Source of the DNA: Burkholderia puraquae
GTDB lineage: Bacteria > Pseudomonadota > Gammaproteobacteria > Burkholderiales > Burkholderiaceae
Assembly: GCF_002099195.1 (NCBI RefSeq)
Contig: NZ_NBYX01000032.1
Location: 1 to 64,000, forward strand
Reading direction: 5' to 3'
DNA: 64,000 nucleotides
The notes beneath the pieces are model-generated. The model ran no database searches. It saw only the letters and a list, made by a program, of their open reading frames with translations, and was not told the origin of the DNA. A program made the position numbers and the translations under genes. This document shows positions 26,774 to 39,328 of the stretch, in pieces; within the stretch, counting starts at the first letter, position 1; each line of letters starts with the position of its first letter.

Positions 26774-28048
26774 GTGTTCAATCCGGACAATTCCGCAAGG
26801 AACTCAGCTTTGCCGCTTTCCGAATATGAGGCACGAGCCTCGGCGTCGAACCAGTTCAACGGGACCCCTGAAGCGTTCAATCAACTCAGATACGGCCTTT
26901 TTGGTGAAGTCGGAGGAATTCTGGCTGCCATCAAAAAATCTAAGCGCGACCTCGGGCCGGCGGAGCAGGCGAACGTAACGGAAGAAATCGGCGACGCGCT
27001 CTGGTATCTAACAACCGTCGGCATTGAATGCAAACACAGCCTGAACGACCTCGGGCTCACCGCCCTGGAAGAACTTCAGCGCCGCCTCGAAGTAAATCAC
27101 AATAGGCCAACAGGCTACGTAACGTTCGCTGAGTTCGATGGCTTGATAGCGTTCTGCCAGAATAAGCTTGCCTCAGACACTCGCACTGAAACGCTTTGCG
27201 GGCTCGGTGCACATTGTGGCCAACTGATGGCCATATCGGGTGTAGGCGACCTCGCAAGCCACTCAAGCCTCGAACTGCTCGGCTCGTTGCTGGCAGACAT
27301 GGTACTTGTCTGCGCCCAATTTGGCCTCTCAGTCGCCCAAGTCGCCAAAGAAAATCTGGATAAGTTCGAATCAAGGTGGCCACGAGAGGGAACCGCCTAT
27401 CATGCGCTGTTCGATGATTCGTTTTCGGAACTCGAACAACTGCCTCGGGAGCTCACGATGCGGTTCATCGAACTGCATGGACCCGATGGTGTCCCCTATG
27501 TCGTCCAGCAAATGAACCGTGTGAACATCGGTGACAGGCTGACCGACAACCGCACGGAACCGGACGGTTATCGGTTCCACGACGTATTCCACCTAGCCTA
27601 CATCGCTCACTTAGGCTGGTCACCGGTCGTCCGCGGCCTGCTGAAGCTCAAGCGTAAGAGCAACCCGCAGGTCGACCGTGACGAAGATGGCGCTCGAGCG
27701 ATGATTATCGAAGAAGGCATTGCCACCTGGATTTTCAATCATGCCTATCGCCATCGGTATTTTACGGATACCGCACCTGGTAAGCTGGACTACGGCGTGC
27801 TGAAGCAGGTCCGCGAGATGGTGAAGGGCTACGAGGTCTACGCGTGCCCGCTGTGGCAGTGGGAAAAGGCCATCCTTGAGGGGTTCAAGGTTTTCCGTGA
27901 GCTTTGCGAAGCAGGAGGCGGCGAAGTGACTGTGGATATGAAAGCACACACCATCGCCTTCTCTCCGATACGGGAAGAGGAGAAGCCAACCTCGGTGGTG
28001 GTGGTCCCGAAGAAGATGGTGGTCGGCGCTGTGCATCCCGACTTTTGA
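26774..28048 (+). CDS. Tandem MazG-like nucleotide pyrophosphohydrolase with extra C-terminal domain
   Basis: A 424-residue protein from GTG 26774, which has AGGGG 8 bases upstream; the frame also has an ATG at 26687 overlapping the previous gene. The first MazG unit shows GEVGG...KKSKRDLG...EEIGDALWYL, with the acidic residues that bind Mg. A second, partly degenerate unit follows (GLGAHCGQLMA ... LADMVLVCAQFGLSV ... NLDKFESRWP), in which the first acidic pair is lost. The last ~200 residues (YRFHDVFHLAYIAHLGWSPV, EEGIATWIFNHAYRH) are a separate conserved domain. MazG enzymes hydrolyse (d)NTPs, which points to nucleotide-pool control. Confidence 0.75.
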   Translation: MFNPDNSARNSALPLSEYEARASASNQFNGTPEAFNQLRYGLFGEVGGILAAIKKSKRDLGPAEQANVTEEIGDALWYLTTVGIECKHSLNDLGLTALEELQRRLEVNHNRPTGYVTFAEFDGLIAFCQNKLASDTRTETLCGLGAHCGQLMAISGVGDLASHSSLELLGSLLADMVLVCAQFGLSVAQVAKENLDKFESRWPREGTAYHALFDDSFSELEQLPRELTMRFIELHGPDGVPYVVQQMNRVNIGDRLTDNRTEPDGYRFHDVFHLAYIAHLGWSPVVRGLLKLKRKSNPQVDRDEDGARAMIIEEGIATWIFNHAYRHRYFTDTAPGKLDYGVLKQVREMVKGYEVYACPLWQWEKAILEGFKVFRELCEAGGGEVTVDMKAHTIAFSPIREEEKPTSVVVVPKKMVVGAVHPDF

Positions 28049-28061
28049 ATAAAGAAGAAGT

Positions 28062-28733
28062 ATGACTCCTCGTTCATTTGTTGCTGCGCTGTCCGAAATC
28101 GGAATGGAAGGCGTATTCAATCCCTACAGAAATCGCTGCGAGGTTCATGACCTTGCCGACGCACCTGCCGTCCGCCGAAGAAACCTTCGCAACTATCTGA
28201 GCGCCATCGAGCAGCTCGGCGTCGACACGATTTGGATGGGCCGCGACCTTGGTTATCGAGGCGGCCGACGCACTGGATTGGCGTTGACAGACGAGCGGCG
28301 GCTCGACGCCGTTGCGCTGTCGTATCCGGGCGCGGCTGCCAACAAAGCAACCAGAGGGCCCGTTGTCGCGGAGAGGACCGCTGCTGAGATTTGGGCAATC
28401 TTGGAGCGACTGGAGCGGCGTCCGCTTTTGTGGAACGTATTCCCCTTCCATCCGCATGAAGCCGACGACGCGCTGACGAACCGGAAATTCACCGCAAGAG
28501 AGTTAGCCGCTGTATCCGAACTGAATGCCGCGCTCTTCAATTGGCTAAAGATACGCAGAATCATCTGCATCGGTCAGGATGCTGCCACGTACGCCAAAGC
28601 ATTCGGCGTAAGTGTCGAGTGTGTGCGTCATCCGAGTTACGGCGGCGTCTCGGACTTTCGTCGAGGCATGCAGGAAATATACGGAGACAGCTTGGCACCG
28701 CCAGCCTCCGCGACGCAATCGACTTTATTCTGA
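28062..28733 (+). CDS. Uracil-DNA glycosylase superfamily protein
   Basis: A 223-residue protein starting 13 bases after the MazG gene. UDG-fold motifs are in order: motif 1 IWMGRDLGYRGGRRTG (57-72) with Asp62 in place of the usual D/N in G-x-D-P-G, then the WNVFPFHPHE segment (124-133, Trp-Asn), and motif 2 HPSYGG (His190-Pro-Ser). It should excise uracil or another modified base. The D-L-G variant of motif 1 departs from the common D-P-G. It ends convergently with the TS-like gene, overlapping it by 9 bp. Confidence 0.78.
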   Translation: MTPRSFVAALSEIGMEGVFNPYRNRCEVHDLADAPAVRRRNLRNYLSAIEQLGVDTIWMGRDLGYRGGRRTGLALTDERRLDAVALSYPGAAANKATRGPVVAERTAAEIWAILERLERRPLLWNVFPFHPHEADDALTNRKFTARELAAVSELNAALFNWLKIRRIICIGQDAATYAKAFGVSVECVRHPSYGGVSDFRRGMQEIYGDSLAPPASATQSTLF

Positions 28734-29558
28734 CTCAGCAAGGCCCAATACTTCTTGGGCTCGCTGTACGCCGCCCCAAGTCTCGGCATCGAGCACGGCA
28801 TGCGACGAGAGGCAAGTAAGTGTCCCGACTTTCAGTTCTGCCTCTTTCGCAACAAAGGAAAGAAGTTGAGCCAGGCCCAAAAGATTGCCGAGTGCTCGAG
28901 CGCAGTAATGATGTGACCGATACATCGCCGTGAGGTGCACAGCATAGCCGTCCGCCTCTCTGACACGCTTGAAACTGAGATGGGAGAGGCAGGGCATCCC
29001 CATCCATCGACGCCCGTCTATCGCAGCGTTGTATGTCGGCACATCGCCTTCCACGCCATCGTCAATGGCCAAGTCCGCTGCCGGGTCCGCGACGCCGAGT
29101 TCGTAGGCGGACGCAAATGAAGAGACTGACCCGTCCTTCTTCGTCGGTTGCCCGTCTTGGCGTAGTCGGTTAACGAGCATATCCAAAGGATTGATTGACT
29201 CTTTTCCCTTCACAGGAGGCCTGTCAATCATTCTCGAAGCGTAAGTGCCCCACGTGCCATGCTTCTTTCCGCGCTTAAGCATGGCCCTGTACTTGTCGTA
29301 AAAATCGGGACGGCCATGGCGCTCGTACAGGTCCAACGGAAAGATGGTGCCTGCAACCGTACGGAGGGTAAGGTCTTCGGCCTCCAGAGCGACGTCCACT
29401 CGCTGCATTATTGCCCGGTCCTCGGCAGTTACGGCGAGCGGTTCAGTGATTTCGAGCACGAGGTTCATCGCCGTACGATTTGGAGATGACTCAAGATGCT
29501 TGGCGGCAGCTAGCCACGTCGGCACTACCCGCAATTGCTTGTCAAAGAGAATGGCCAT
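28725..29558 (-). CDS. Thymidylate-synthase-like protein (altered active site)
   Basis: A 277-residue protein. The C-terminal half fits the thymidylate synthase/dCMP hydroxymethylase fold: MPCLSHLSFK (Cys190 as nucleophile, but the CH pair is interrupted), MYRSHHYCARALGNLLGLAQ (214-215 corresponding to the R-S phosphate-binding motif) and GTLTCLSSHAVLD (His253). The N-terminal half is unrecognised. It is not a housekeeping ThyA. It is the last gene of a five-gene operon with an ACP-like protein, a regulator and two peptidases, which suggests a defence or signalling role acting on pyrimidine nucleotides. The substrate is unknown. Confidence 0.65.
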   Translation of the reverse strand: MAILFDKQLRVVPTWLAAAKHLESSPNRTAMNLVLEITEPLAVTAEDRAIMQRVDVALEAEDLTLRTVAGTIFPLDLYERHGRPDFYDKYRAMLKRGKKHGTWGTYASRMIDRPPVKGKESINPLDMLVNRLRQDGQPTKKDGSVSSFASAYELGVADPAADLAIDDGVEGDVPTYNAAIDGRRWMGMPCLSHLSFKRVREADGYAVHLTAMYRSHHYCARALGNLLGLAQLLSFVAKEAELKVGTLTCLSSHAVLDAETWGGVQRAQEVLGLAESE

Positions 29559-29567
29559 ATCGTTGTT

Positions 29568-30203
29568 TTATACCGCAAATCCCTCTTGCATGTGCAGCCG
29601 AAGATGTCTTTCTGGCACCCAAGCATGCCCCTGATTACCCCATTCAGCTCCCCAAGAGTTTCGGAGATAAATATGCGTTTCGTTGGTCGTGCGATGCGTG
29701 CCGACTCCCACGGCGACCATCGCGTGAAACTGGTCCGGAATGACATATGGGTCGAACTCGACAATACCATCTCGCGGATAAAACAGCGACTTCGTGACCG
29801 CCATCACTACACCGACTGCCCGCCCCTGGCGGACCAAGGCGGTAACTTCAGAGAGTGCCAAGGCACGCTTGTTTGATGGGCTTCGATAGAGCGGCATCAA
29901 CCCGATAGGCGGAGCTTGAAGCGGCGCGTCCTGCGAATCTGGGCGATAAGGGTAGATGTGTTCTTCCGGTTGTCCCGGGCTCGCGACTGCCATGAAAACC
30001 TGGTCTACGGTAAAACCGTCGCCAGGCTCCCAGCTTTCCTCCGCCTTAGCGGCATGATGGCACAGGAACTCGACGCTTAGATGTGCAGTTGCGTTGGCGA
30101 AAGCATTCAAATCGGAAGTCGTGAACACCAAGCATGTCGGTCGCCGACCTTGATTGCGCGGTGGCCCGAGGCGCTCCGAGTGATTCACTTCAACCTCAAT
30201 CAT
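29568..30203 (-). CDS. Papain-like cysteine protease (C1 family)
   Basis: A 211-residue protein with the full papain set in the canonical order: Gln18 (oxyanion hole, in RNQG), Cys24 (RRPTCLVF), His160 (IPDQFHAMVAVGV) and Asn182 in LRNSWGAEWG. There is no signal peptide or prodomain, so it should act in the cytoplasm, which is rare for bacterial C1 peptidases. It overlaps the ImmA/IrrE gene by 4 bp and lies 9 bases before the TS-like gene. A substrate inside the same operon, or a host protein cleaved on activation, are the main hypotheses. Confidence 0.8.
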   Translation of the reverse strand: MIEVEVNHSERLGPPRNQGRRPTCLVFTTSDLNAFANATAHLSVEFLCHHAAKAEESWEPGDGFTVDQVFMAVASPGQPEEHIYPYRPDSQDAPLQAPPIGLMPLYRSPSNKRALALSEVTALVRQGRAVGVVMAVTKSLFYPRDGIVEFDPYVIPDQFHAMVAVGVGTHRTTNETHIYLRNSWGAEWGNQGHAWVPERHLRLHMQEGFAV

Positions 30204-31258
30204 TCGATACCCCGAACGCTATTGAGCCTGCGTGCGCGCTCAGGTCTCGACAGCCCGCCATTCACGTCGTCGAATTCGGCACTGAAAGCAAGTGAATCTT
30301 GAATCTCGGACTCATGGGACCACGGCGCGGTTTCATGAACCGAGATTGTCGAGCGCCTCTTGTGGTCAATTGTGGAGTCGCTGCTGAAGTCGATTGTCGG
30401 CGTCAGTGCATATCTCATCGTGGTACCCGCGCCCAGACCACCCACTCGAATTGGCCTGTCTTCACGGCCGGATACCACGCGTGCATCCTGCACGAACGGT
30501 TCGAGCGTAAATCCTTCACAACGCAACTCATCGACGGTCCACAAATGACCCGCGGCGGCATGATTGGGCAAATCAACTACAAAGCGGTCGGTCGACGCTG
30601 GTTCGATAATCCGGTCTTTGTCAGTCTTATCAAGAATCCAGACGTCGCCGGGCGCCTTCGCTGACATGTCGTCGATGTTCAAAGCAGCAAGCTTGAGGGC
30701 CTTTGGTTTCTGCCCGAGTATGCGAGTCGCCGAGAGTGTAGACAGCAACCCAAGGCGTACGAGCGACCAGGTCATCGCTTCGAGGCTCGTGCCCAGCCGA
30801 AGAGAGAGCTGATAGACAATCGCCGGGTTGTTCAAGTGTCCCTTCGACCAACCCTTCATTCTCATGACGGCAATGACAAGCCAGCGAGGCGCAAGCAGCG
30901 AATATGCAAACTGATTTGCCTGCTGTTCGACGAGGGCCGCGTTGGTCCCGATGTCTACGGTCTCGTCAGTGTTACTCTCATGTCCGAGAAAGTAGTGACC
31001 GAGCTCATGTGCGCATGTCATATGCACCAGTCCGCGGGGGCGCAATACATTGACCAATATCCCCGCTTCACCATCCTCTCGAAGAAAGCCACCGAGAAGC
31101 TTTTCCAACGGCCGGAACATCACTGTCACATCGGCCTCGCTGGCTAACTGGGCCGGGTCAACTCGCGTATATCCGTCCCTAATGCGGTCCTTTGCTCGGA
31201 ATTCATCCAGAACTTCAGCGGCCCGGCGTCCAGCTTGCAACAAGTCGTCACGCGCCAT
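30200..31258 (-). CDS. ImmA/IrrE-family metallopeptidase
   Basis: A 352-residue protein. The zinc motif HELGH (His84, Glu85, His88) with Glu111 in VEQQANQFAYSLL fits the ImmA/IrrE (M78) family, whose known members cleave or sense XRE-type repressors. The C-terminal ~200 residues are a separate unrecognised domain. Start and stop overlap neighbouring genes by 1-4 bp. The paired XRE repressor directly upstream is the expected substrate. Proteolytic derepression of the operon is therefore the likely switch (inference from the family). Confidence 0.85.
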   Translation of the reverse strand: MARDDLLQAGRRAAEVLDEFRAKDRIRDGYTRVDPAQLASEADVTVMFRPLEKLLGGFLREDGEAGILVNVLRPRGLVHMTCAHELGHYFLGHESNTDETVDIGTNAALVEQQANQFAYSLLAPRWLVIAVMRMKGWSKGHLNNPAIVYQLSLRLGTSLEAMTWSLVRLGLLSTLSATRILGQKPKALKLAALNIDDMSAKAPGDVWILDKTDKDRIIEPASTDRFVVDLPNHAAAGHLWTVDELRCEGFTLEPFVQDARVVSGREDRPIRVGGLGAGTTMRYALTPTIDFSSDSTIDHKRRSTISVHETAPWSHESEIQDSLAFSAEFDDVNGGLSRPERARRLNSVRGIE

Positions 31259-31626
31259 TACGAGCCTCGTCGTTTTGATTTTCCAGAGCTACGCAGGAAT
31301 TCGGCGAACCGACCTAGCTCTTCGAAGTCCCGGTCGCTCAGGCCGTGCGTCGCCCGCGCAAGAAAGACAACACGAGTATCCTGAACGTTCGATTCGCCAG
31401 TGAGAAAGAACTGCACCGTTTTCCCGTACAACTGGCTCAGCTTGTCCAATTCAACGGCCTCGACCTTGCGGGTGCCGGCTTCGATGTTCGTGACCGCTGG
31501 TCTCGAAATTCCGAGAACGGTGGCTACATCCTCTTGCGACATCCCGACGTACTCCCGGGCTTCGCGCAGGCGCTGGGCGAGGAGCAATCTTTGTTCATCA
31601 GTCGAGTCTGGGGTGCCCTGGCTCAT
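31258..31626 (-). CDS. XRE-family repressor paired with ImmA/IrrE
   Basis: A 122-residue regulator with a clear HTH (LAQRLREAREYVGMSQEDVA, then TVLGISRPAVTNIEAGTRKV) and a C-terminal tail (VVFLARATHGLSDRDFEELG) of the kind seen in repressors controlled by ImmA/IrrE peptidases. Its start overlaps the ACP-like gene by 4 bp. The 17-bp palindrome upstream of the operon is its probable operator. Confidence 0.85.
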   Translation of the reverse strand: MSQGTPDSTDEQRLLLAQRLREAREYVGMSQEDVATVLGISRPAVTNIEAGTRKVEAVELDKLSQLYGKTVQFFLTGESNVQDTRVVFLARATHGLSDRDFEELGRFAEFLRSSGKSKRRGS

Positions 31627-31898
31627 TTTTTCTTGGCTTGGAGGTACGAAATGACCTTGGCGGACAGCCCGTCTACGAATTCCTCTCTCGTTTTGTAGCC
31701 GCCGGCTCGAATAACGCTGTTCGGGAGCTCAGTTCCAACAATCTTATCGAGTATTGCCAACACCTCGACTGCTGTCATTGATTCAATCGGCTCAAGCAAT
31801 TCATCTACTGTGCTCGGCCCACCCGCTTCGGGTATCAGTGCATGCTCGTCCCAGAATTCTTCCAACGCCGCTTTAATCTGTTTCTCAAGGTCCGCCAT
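31623..31898 (-). CDS. Small acyl-carrier-protein-like protein
   Basis: A 91-residue acidic helical protein starting MADLEKQIKAALEEFW at ATG 31898, preceded by GAGGGA. A longer in-frame start at 31940 would cover the operator and is rejected. The stretch PIESMTAVEVLAILDKIVG resembles the helix-II region of acyl carrier proteins, with Ser at the position that receives phosphopantetheine but Glu instead of the usual Asp before it. It is the first gene of the five-gene operon. Whether it is modified, or is just a structural relative, is unknown. No acyltransferase or ligase is nearby. Confidence 0.6.
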   Translation of the reverse strand: MADLEKQIKAALEEFWDEHALIPEAGGPSTVDELLEPIESMTAVEVLAILDKIVGTELPNSVIRAGGYKTREEFVDGLSAKVISYLQAKKK

Positions 31899-31922
31899 TG
31901 TTCCCTCGCACGCAGCTGTTGA

Positions 31923-31939
31923 TGTACGAAAATCGTACA
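31923..31939. promoter_or_regulatory. 17-bp palindrome TGTACGA-AAA-TCGTACA
   Basis: Seven-base arms are perfect reverse complements around AAA. The site lies 25 bases upstream of the ACP-like start codon, at the head of the five-gene operon. It is the natural operator for the operon's XRE repressor. A promoter presumably overlaps it (TTGATTTTGTC region), but I did not fix the -10. Confidence 0.7.
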
Positions 31940-32059
31940 ACCAATGTTTGATTTTGTCAAAGAACAGAGCTGGCCACGACCGCGAAACTTGAGGGAGTTG
32001 AGCGGAGGTTGAGGCGCCGCAGTCTTATATCCGCAGGTAACAGCGCCTTTCGATTGGAT

Positions 32060-32335
32060 TCAAGCTCTCGCCGCGCGGATGTCGTTGCGTCTACCGACAA
32101 TCAATAGCCGCCACGCTTCGAGCTTCTCGATGTCCTCGCCAAGTTCGTCAGGATGCGGAATAGGTATTCTGCTGACCAGGACGGCGGCATCGTGCTCGAA
32201 CTTCGAGCTTTTGGTCATCCCTGCTTCAATCGTGCGGTACTGCCAGGCGGGAAACTGGCGCGGCGGACGCGGTGAAATGAACTTAACCCTCGCTATCTTC
32301 CGAGAATCCGGACATGCCTCGATACCTTGTTCCAT
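32060..32335 (-). CDS. Possible hypothetical protein
   Basis: An open frame of about 92 residues from ATG 32335. Its middle (KFISPRPPRQFPAWQYRTIE, HDAAVLVSRIPIPHPDELGE) is reasonably protein-like. It overlaps the first bases of the HNH gene on the other strand and has no clear ribosome-binding site or family motif. It may be a decayed gene or a chance frame. It is recorded because it is the only candidate in a 415-base gap. Confidence 0.25.
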   Translation of the reverse strand: MEQGIEACPDSRKIARVKFISPRPPRQFPAWQYRTIEAGMTKSSKFEHDAAVLVSRIPIPHPDELGEDIEKLEAWRLLIVGRRNDIRAARA

Positions 32336-33060
32336 CATCTGCATTTCAGCTTGCGCTCGACTTGGCGCGGGCGGTTGTCGCTGGAAGCCTGCAACTACCG
32401 CAGGCCGAACGAGCATTGCGCGATTCCTATCCTGAAATGTCGCCTCGCGCTGCGAAGGGCTACATCGGAGGTTACGTTGCTATGCGCCGCGGCGCCAAAG
32501 GCTTCGCGACGACTATCGCGGCGAATGCTTGGAAGCTTTACCTGAAGGATATTGCACAAGATGGCGCCGGTCCGCTTTCTGTCGCGCTGGACGCGTTCTT
32601 GTCCCATATCGTCTATATCCAGAGCAAAACGAAGGGCCCGGAAGCTCCACTGCACCAGGTGCACGATGAGTTTGTTGAGTTGCTGAAGGGTATGGCCGTC
32701 CACGAGACGGTTGTTGAGAATCTGGACGTCGCTGTCCAGAAGTCCCTGAAGTCTTCTGCGGATGAACGTAGAGAGCGTCTCGCCAGTGCAAACAGGCAAC
32801 CCGAACAAGTCGTCGTGTTGACCCGCGCTTTTAGGCGGAATCCGGACGTCATTGCGGAAGTTCTGCTGCGAGCTGATGGGACGTGCGAAGGGTGTGGGCA
32901 GTCGGCACCGTTTCAGCGTTCAGACGGGAGGCCGTACCTCGAGGTGCATCATCGCCGGCGTTTGGCGGACGGCGGTGACGACAGCGTCGAGAACGCGATG
33001 GCCTTGTGTCCGAACTGTCATCGCGAGCGACACTACGGTATCAACTACGCCAATGGTTGA
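32314..33060 (+). CDS. HNH endonuclease (McrA-like type)
   Basis: A 248-residue protein. The C-terminal HNH nuclease has CEGCGQSAPF, then LEVHHRRRLADGGDDS, then NAMALCPNCHRERHYG, i.e. CxxC/HH/N/CxxC/H, the zinc-bound HNH type found in McrA-like and other modification-dependent enzymes. The N-terminal ~170 residues are helical (AKGYIGGYVAMRRGAKGF) and probably bind DNA. It is divergent from the five-gene operon and is the last recognisable gene of the island before gyrB. Confidence 0.78.
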   Translation: MPRYLVPSSAFQLALDLARAVVAGSLQLPQAERALRDSYPEMSPRAAKGYIGGYVAMRRGAKGFATTIAANAWKLYLKDIAQDGAGPLSVALDAFLSHIVYIQSKTKGPEAPLHQVHDEFVELLKGMAVHETVVENLDVAVQKSLKSSADERRERLASANRQPEQVVVLTRAFRRNPDVIAEVLLRADGTCEGCGQSAPFQRSDGRPYLEVHHRRRLADGGDDSVENAMALCPNCHRERHYGINYANG

Positions 33061-33807
33061 CGCCAGGAAGTGAGCGCGCGCGGCTGCTAGGCGAGAAGCG
33101 GCGCGCCAGGCGTGGTGACGCTGGGTGGAAAGACGCGGAAACTGCGGGGGAGCGGGAGGGAGAGACCAGAGCCGAAGCCCCGGCCCGCCCGCTCGATGGA
33201 TTCATTCCGTGACAGTTTTTTCGGAATTTCCCTTCGAAAGCGGGCGATTTGGTGTCGCCGGACTAGAAGTGTTCACCTTGCGCAATCAAGCGCTTGCAGT
33301 CGAGTAACAGCTTCTTGTGCGGAAATCTCGGTGTTGTGTAACGACTTCTAATCCACATTGCCGCAAACACCGCTTCCCAGCCGGCCACCCGGTCCACCGT
33401 CACCGACTTCGCCAGATTCCAGGTTTGTCGACGTCAGAAAGGAAGGCATCAACGGCCAATCCAGCCCGTGGTCTTTTGGAGGAGCTGGGCGTCGCGCGAT
33501 TGGAACGAGAAGAAACGACGAAGCCAAGCAACACGCGTCGTCGCCGGGCGCTCCGAAGAAAATCGTTGGGGCGCCCCACCAAAGTATGTCTGCCGAGCAG
33601 CGCAGCCGGCAGAAGGCGGCCTGAAAAGCCGCCGCACGATTTTGCAAGACTGCCAAAACGACGGCTACATCAACAACGTGGCCGTCGTTCTCGCGGCTGT
33701 GGCGTCAGTCTGGAGCCGTCACGTGAGCTATCGGAGCGCATCCATCGATAAATGTCTCAACGGATGCTTCCCAAAATCCCATATTATGGTTCCCGCTACA
33801 CGACGCC
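33061..33807. other. Right junction of the island, noncoding
   Basis: No convincing gene is seen in ~750 bases between the HNH gene and gyrB. Several short overlapping frames exist on both strands without motifs. GGCGGCCTGAAAAGCCGCC near 33620 is a hairpin. The composition returns to core-like GC toward 33800. The right boundary of the accessory island should lie here. I could not find a direct repeat matching the left junction. Confidence 0.4.
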
Positions 33808-37582
<3,775 letters not shown>

Positions 37583-37750
37583 AGAGTTCCTTCGTTGAGT
37601 AACGGCCTGCAGCGCAGCAGCCACGCAGCGCCCCGCCGGCCGGGCTCTTGGCCCGCCACCACCGGGGCGGTCAAACCAGTATTGTGCCTCAAAACCGAAC
37701 CGCCCCCCTTAAATTGGGGCGGAGGCCGAATTATCAAGTGCGCCGCGCGC

Positions 37751-39328
37751 TCAGCCCTTCAGCGTCTGTTCCAGCACGTGCAGCTCGTGGTTGAGCTGTG
37801 CGTCCTTGCTGCGCTCGTCGGCGATCTTGCGCACCGCGTGCAGCACGGTGGTGTGATCGCGCCCGCCGAACAGCTCGCCGATTTCCGGCAGGCTCTTCTG
37901 CGTGAGTTCCTTCGCCAGGTACATCGCGATCTGCCGCGGCCGCGCGATGTTCGCGGGGCGCTTCTTCGAATACATGTCGGCGACCTTGATGTTGTAGAAG
38001 TCGGCGACGGTCTTCTGGATGTTCTCGACCGAAATCTGCCGGTTCTGCACGGTCAGCAGGTCCTTCAGCGCTTCCTTGGTCAGCTCGATCGAGATCTCGC
38101 GGCCGTGGAACTTCGAATACGCGAGGATCTTGCGCAGCGCGCCTTCGAGTTCGCGGACATTCGAGCGCAGGTGCTTCGCGACGAAGAACGCGACGTCTTC
38201 CGATAGGTTCACGCCTTCCGACTGCGCCTTGCGCATCAGGATCGCGACGCGCATTTCCAGCTCGGGCGGCTCGATCGCGACGGTGAGGCCCGAGTCGAAG
38301 CGCGAGATCAGGCGATCGTCGATGCCCGAGATTTCCTTCGGATACGTGTCGCTGGTGATGATCACCTGCGCCTTGTTCGCGACCAGCGCCTCGAACGCGT
38401 AGAAGAATTCCTCTTGCGTGCGCGACTTGCCGGAGAAGAACTGGATATCGTCGATCAGCAGCAGGTCGAGCGAGTGGTAGTAGCGCTTAAAGTCGTCGAA
38501 CGCCTTGCGCTGGTACGCCTTCACCACATCCGACACGTATTGCTCGGCATGGATGTAGCGGATTCGCGCGCCGGCCTTGTCGAGCAGCAGCTGGTTGCCG
38601 ATCGCGTGGATCAGGTGGGTCTTGCCGAGGCCGACGCCGCCGTACAGGAACAGCGGGTTGTACGAGATGCCGGGGTTGTCCGCGACCTGGATCGCGGCGG
38701 CGCGCGCGAGCTGGTTCGCCTTGCCGGTCACGAAGTTGTCGAACGTGAGCACGGGGTTCAGCTTCGAACGTTCGTACATCGAATCGGCTTCGCCGCCGTT
38801 GGCCGGCGCGGCACCCGGGCCCGGCCGCCACGTGCGGCGGCCGGCGGCCGCCTCGTGCGCGGGCAGGCTCGGCAGGTCGATGTCGGCATCGTCGGCGTTC
38901 AGGTGGTGCGCGGCGGCTGCCGACGGCGTCATCGGCACGTCGGCCGGCGCGGCGGGTGCGGCCGAAGCATTCGCGGCCAGGTTGGCGGCGATCGCAGCGA
39001 CCGTGGCGGCAGGGCCGCTCGGTGCCAGCGGCGCACGCGGGGCGGCCGATGCTGCACCGGCTGCGGCGCTGCGCATGCCTGCCTTCGGATCGAGGACGAA
39101 CTGGACTTCGATCGGCGCGTTCCAGAAATCCCGGGCCAGATCGGAGATCCGTCCCGAAAACTGGCTCTTGACCCAGTCGAGCTTGAAACGGTTCGGCGCG
39201 GCGATGGACAGCGTGTTCGCCGACGCATCGAAGGCCACCGGGGCCAAGGGTTTGATCCACGTCACGTACTGCTGGGGCGTCAGCTCGCGCTCCAGCAGTG
39301 CGGAACAGTGTTGCCAGAAATCGTTCAT
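37751..39328 (-). CDS. dnaA: Chromosomal replication initiator DnaA
   Basis: A 525-residue initiator from ATG 39328 ([20 protein letters not shown]). Domain I ends near residue 90. Domain II is a long Ala/Pro-rich linker. Domain III has Walker [11 protein letters not shown] and Walker [10 protein letters not shown]. Domain IV carries the DnaA box-binding [15 protein letters not shown]. It opens oriC in the ATP form. A DnaA box lies about 200 bases upstream, compatible with autoregulation and origin function. Confidence 0.98.
   Translation of the reverse strand: MNDFWQHCSALLERELTPQQYVTWIKPLAPVAFDASANTLSIAAPNRFKLDWVKSQFSGRISDLARDFWNAPIEVQFVLDPKAGMRSAAAGAASAAPRAPLAPSGPAATVAAIAANLAANASAAPAAPADVPMTPSAAAAHHLNADDADIDLPSLPAHEAAAGRRTWRPGPGAAPANGGEADSMYERSKLNPVLTFDNFVTGKANQLARAAAIQVADNPGISYNPLFLYGGVGLGKTHLIHAIGNQLLLDKAGARIRYIHAEQYVSDVVKAYQRKAFDDFKRYYHSLDLLLIDDIQFFSGKSRTQEEFFYAFEALVANKAQVIITSDTYPKEISGIDDRLISRFDSGLTVAIEPPELEMRVAILMRKAQSEGVNLSEDVAFFVAKHLRSNVRELEGALRKILAYSKFHGREISIELTKEALKDLLTVQNRQISVENIQKTVADFYNIKVADMYSKKRPANIARPRQIAMYLAKELTQKSLPEIGELFGGRDHTTVLHAVRKIADERSKDAQLNHELHVLEQTLKG

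Noticed and set aside
33348-33656. 102-codon frame near the right island junction
   Set aside because: Open in several frames on both strands, no ribosome-binding site, no domain; kept as noncoding.
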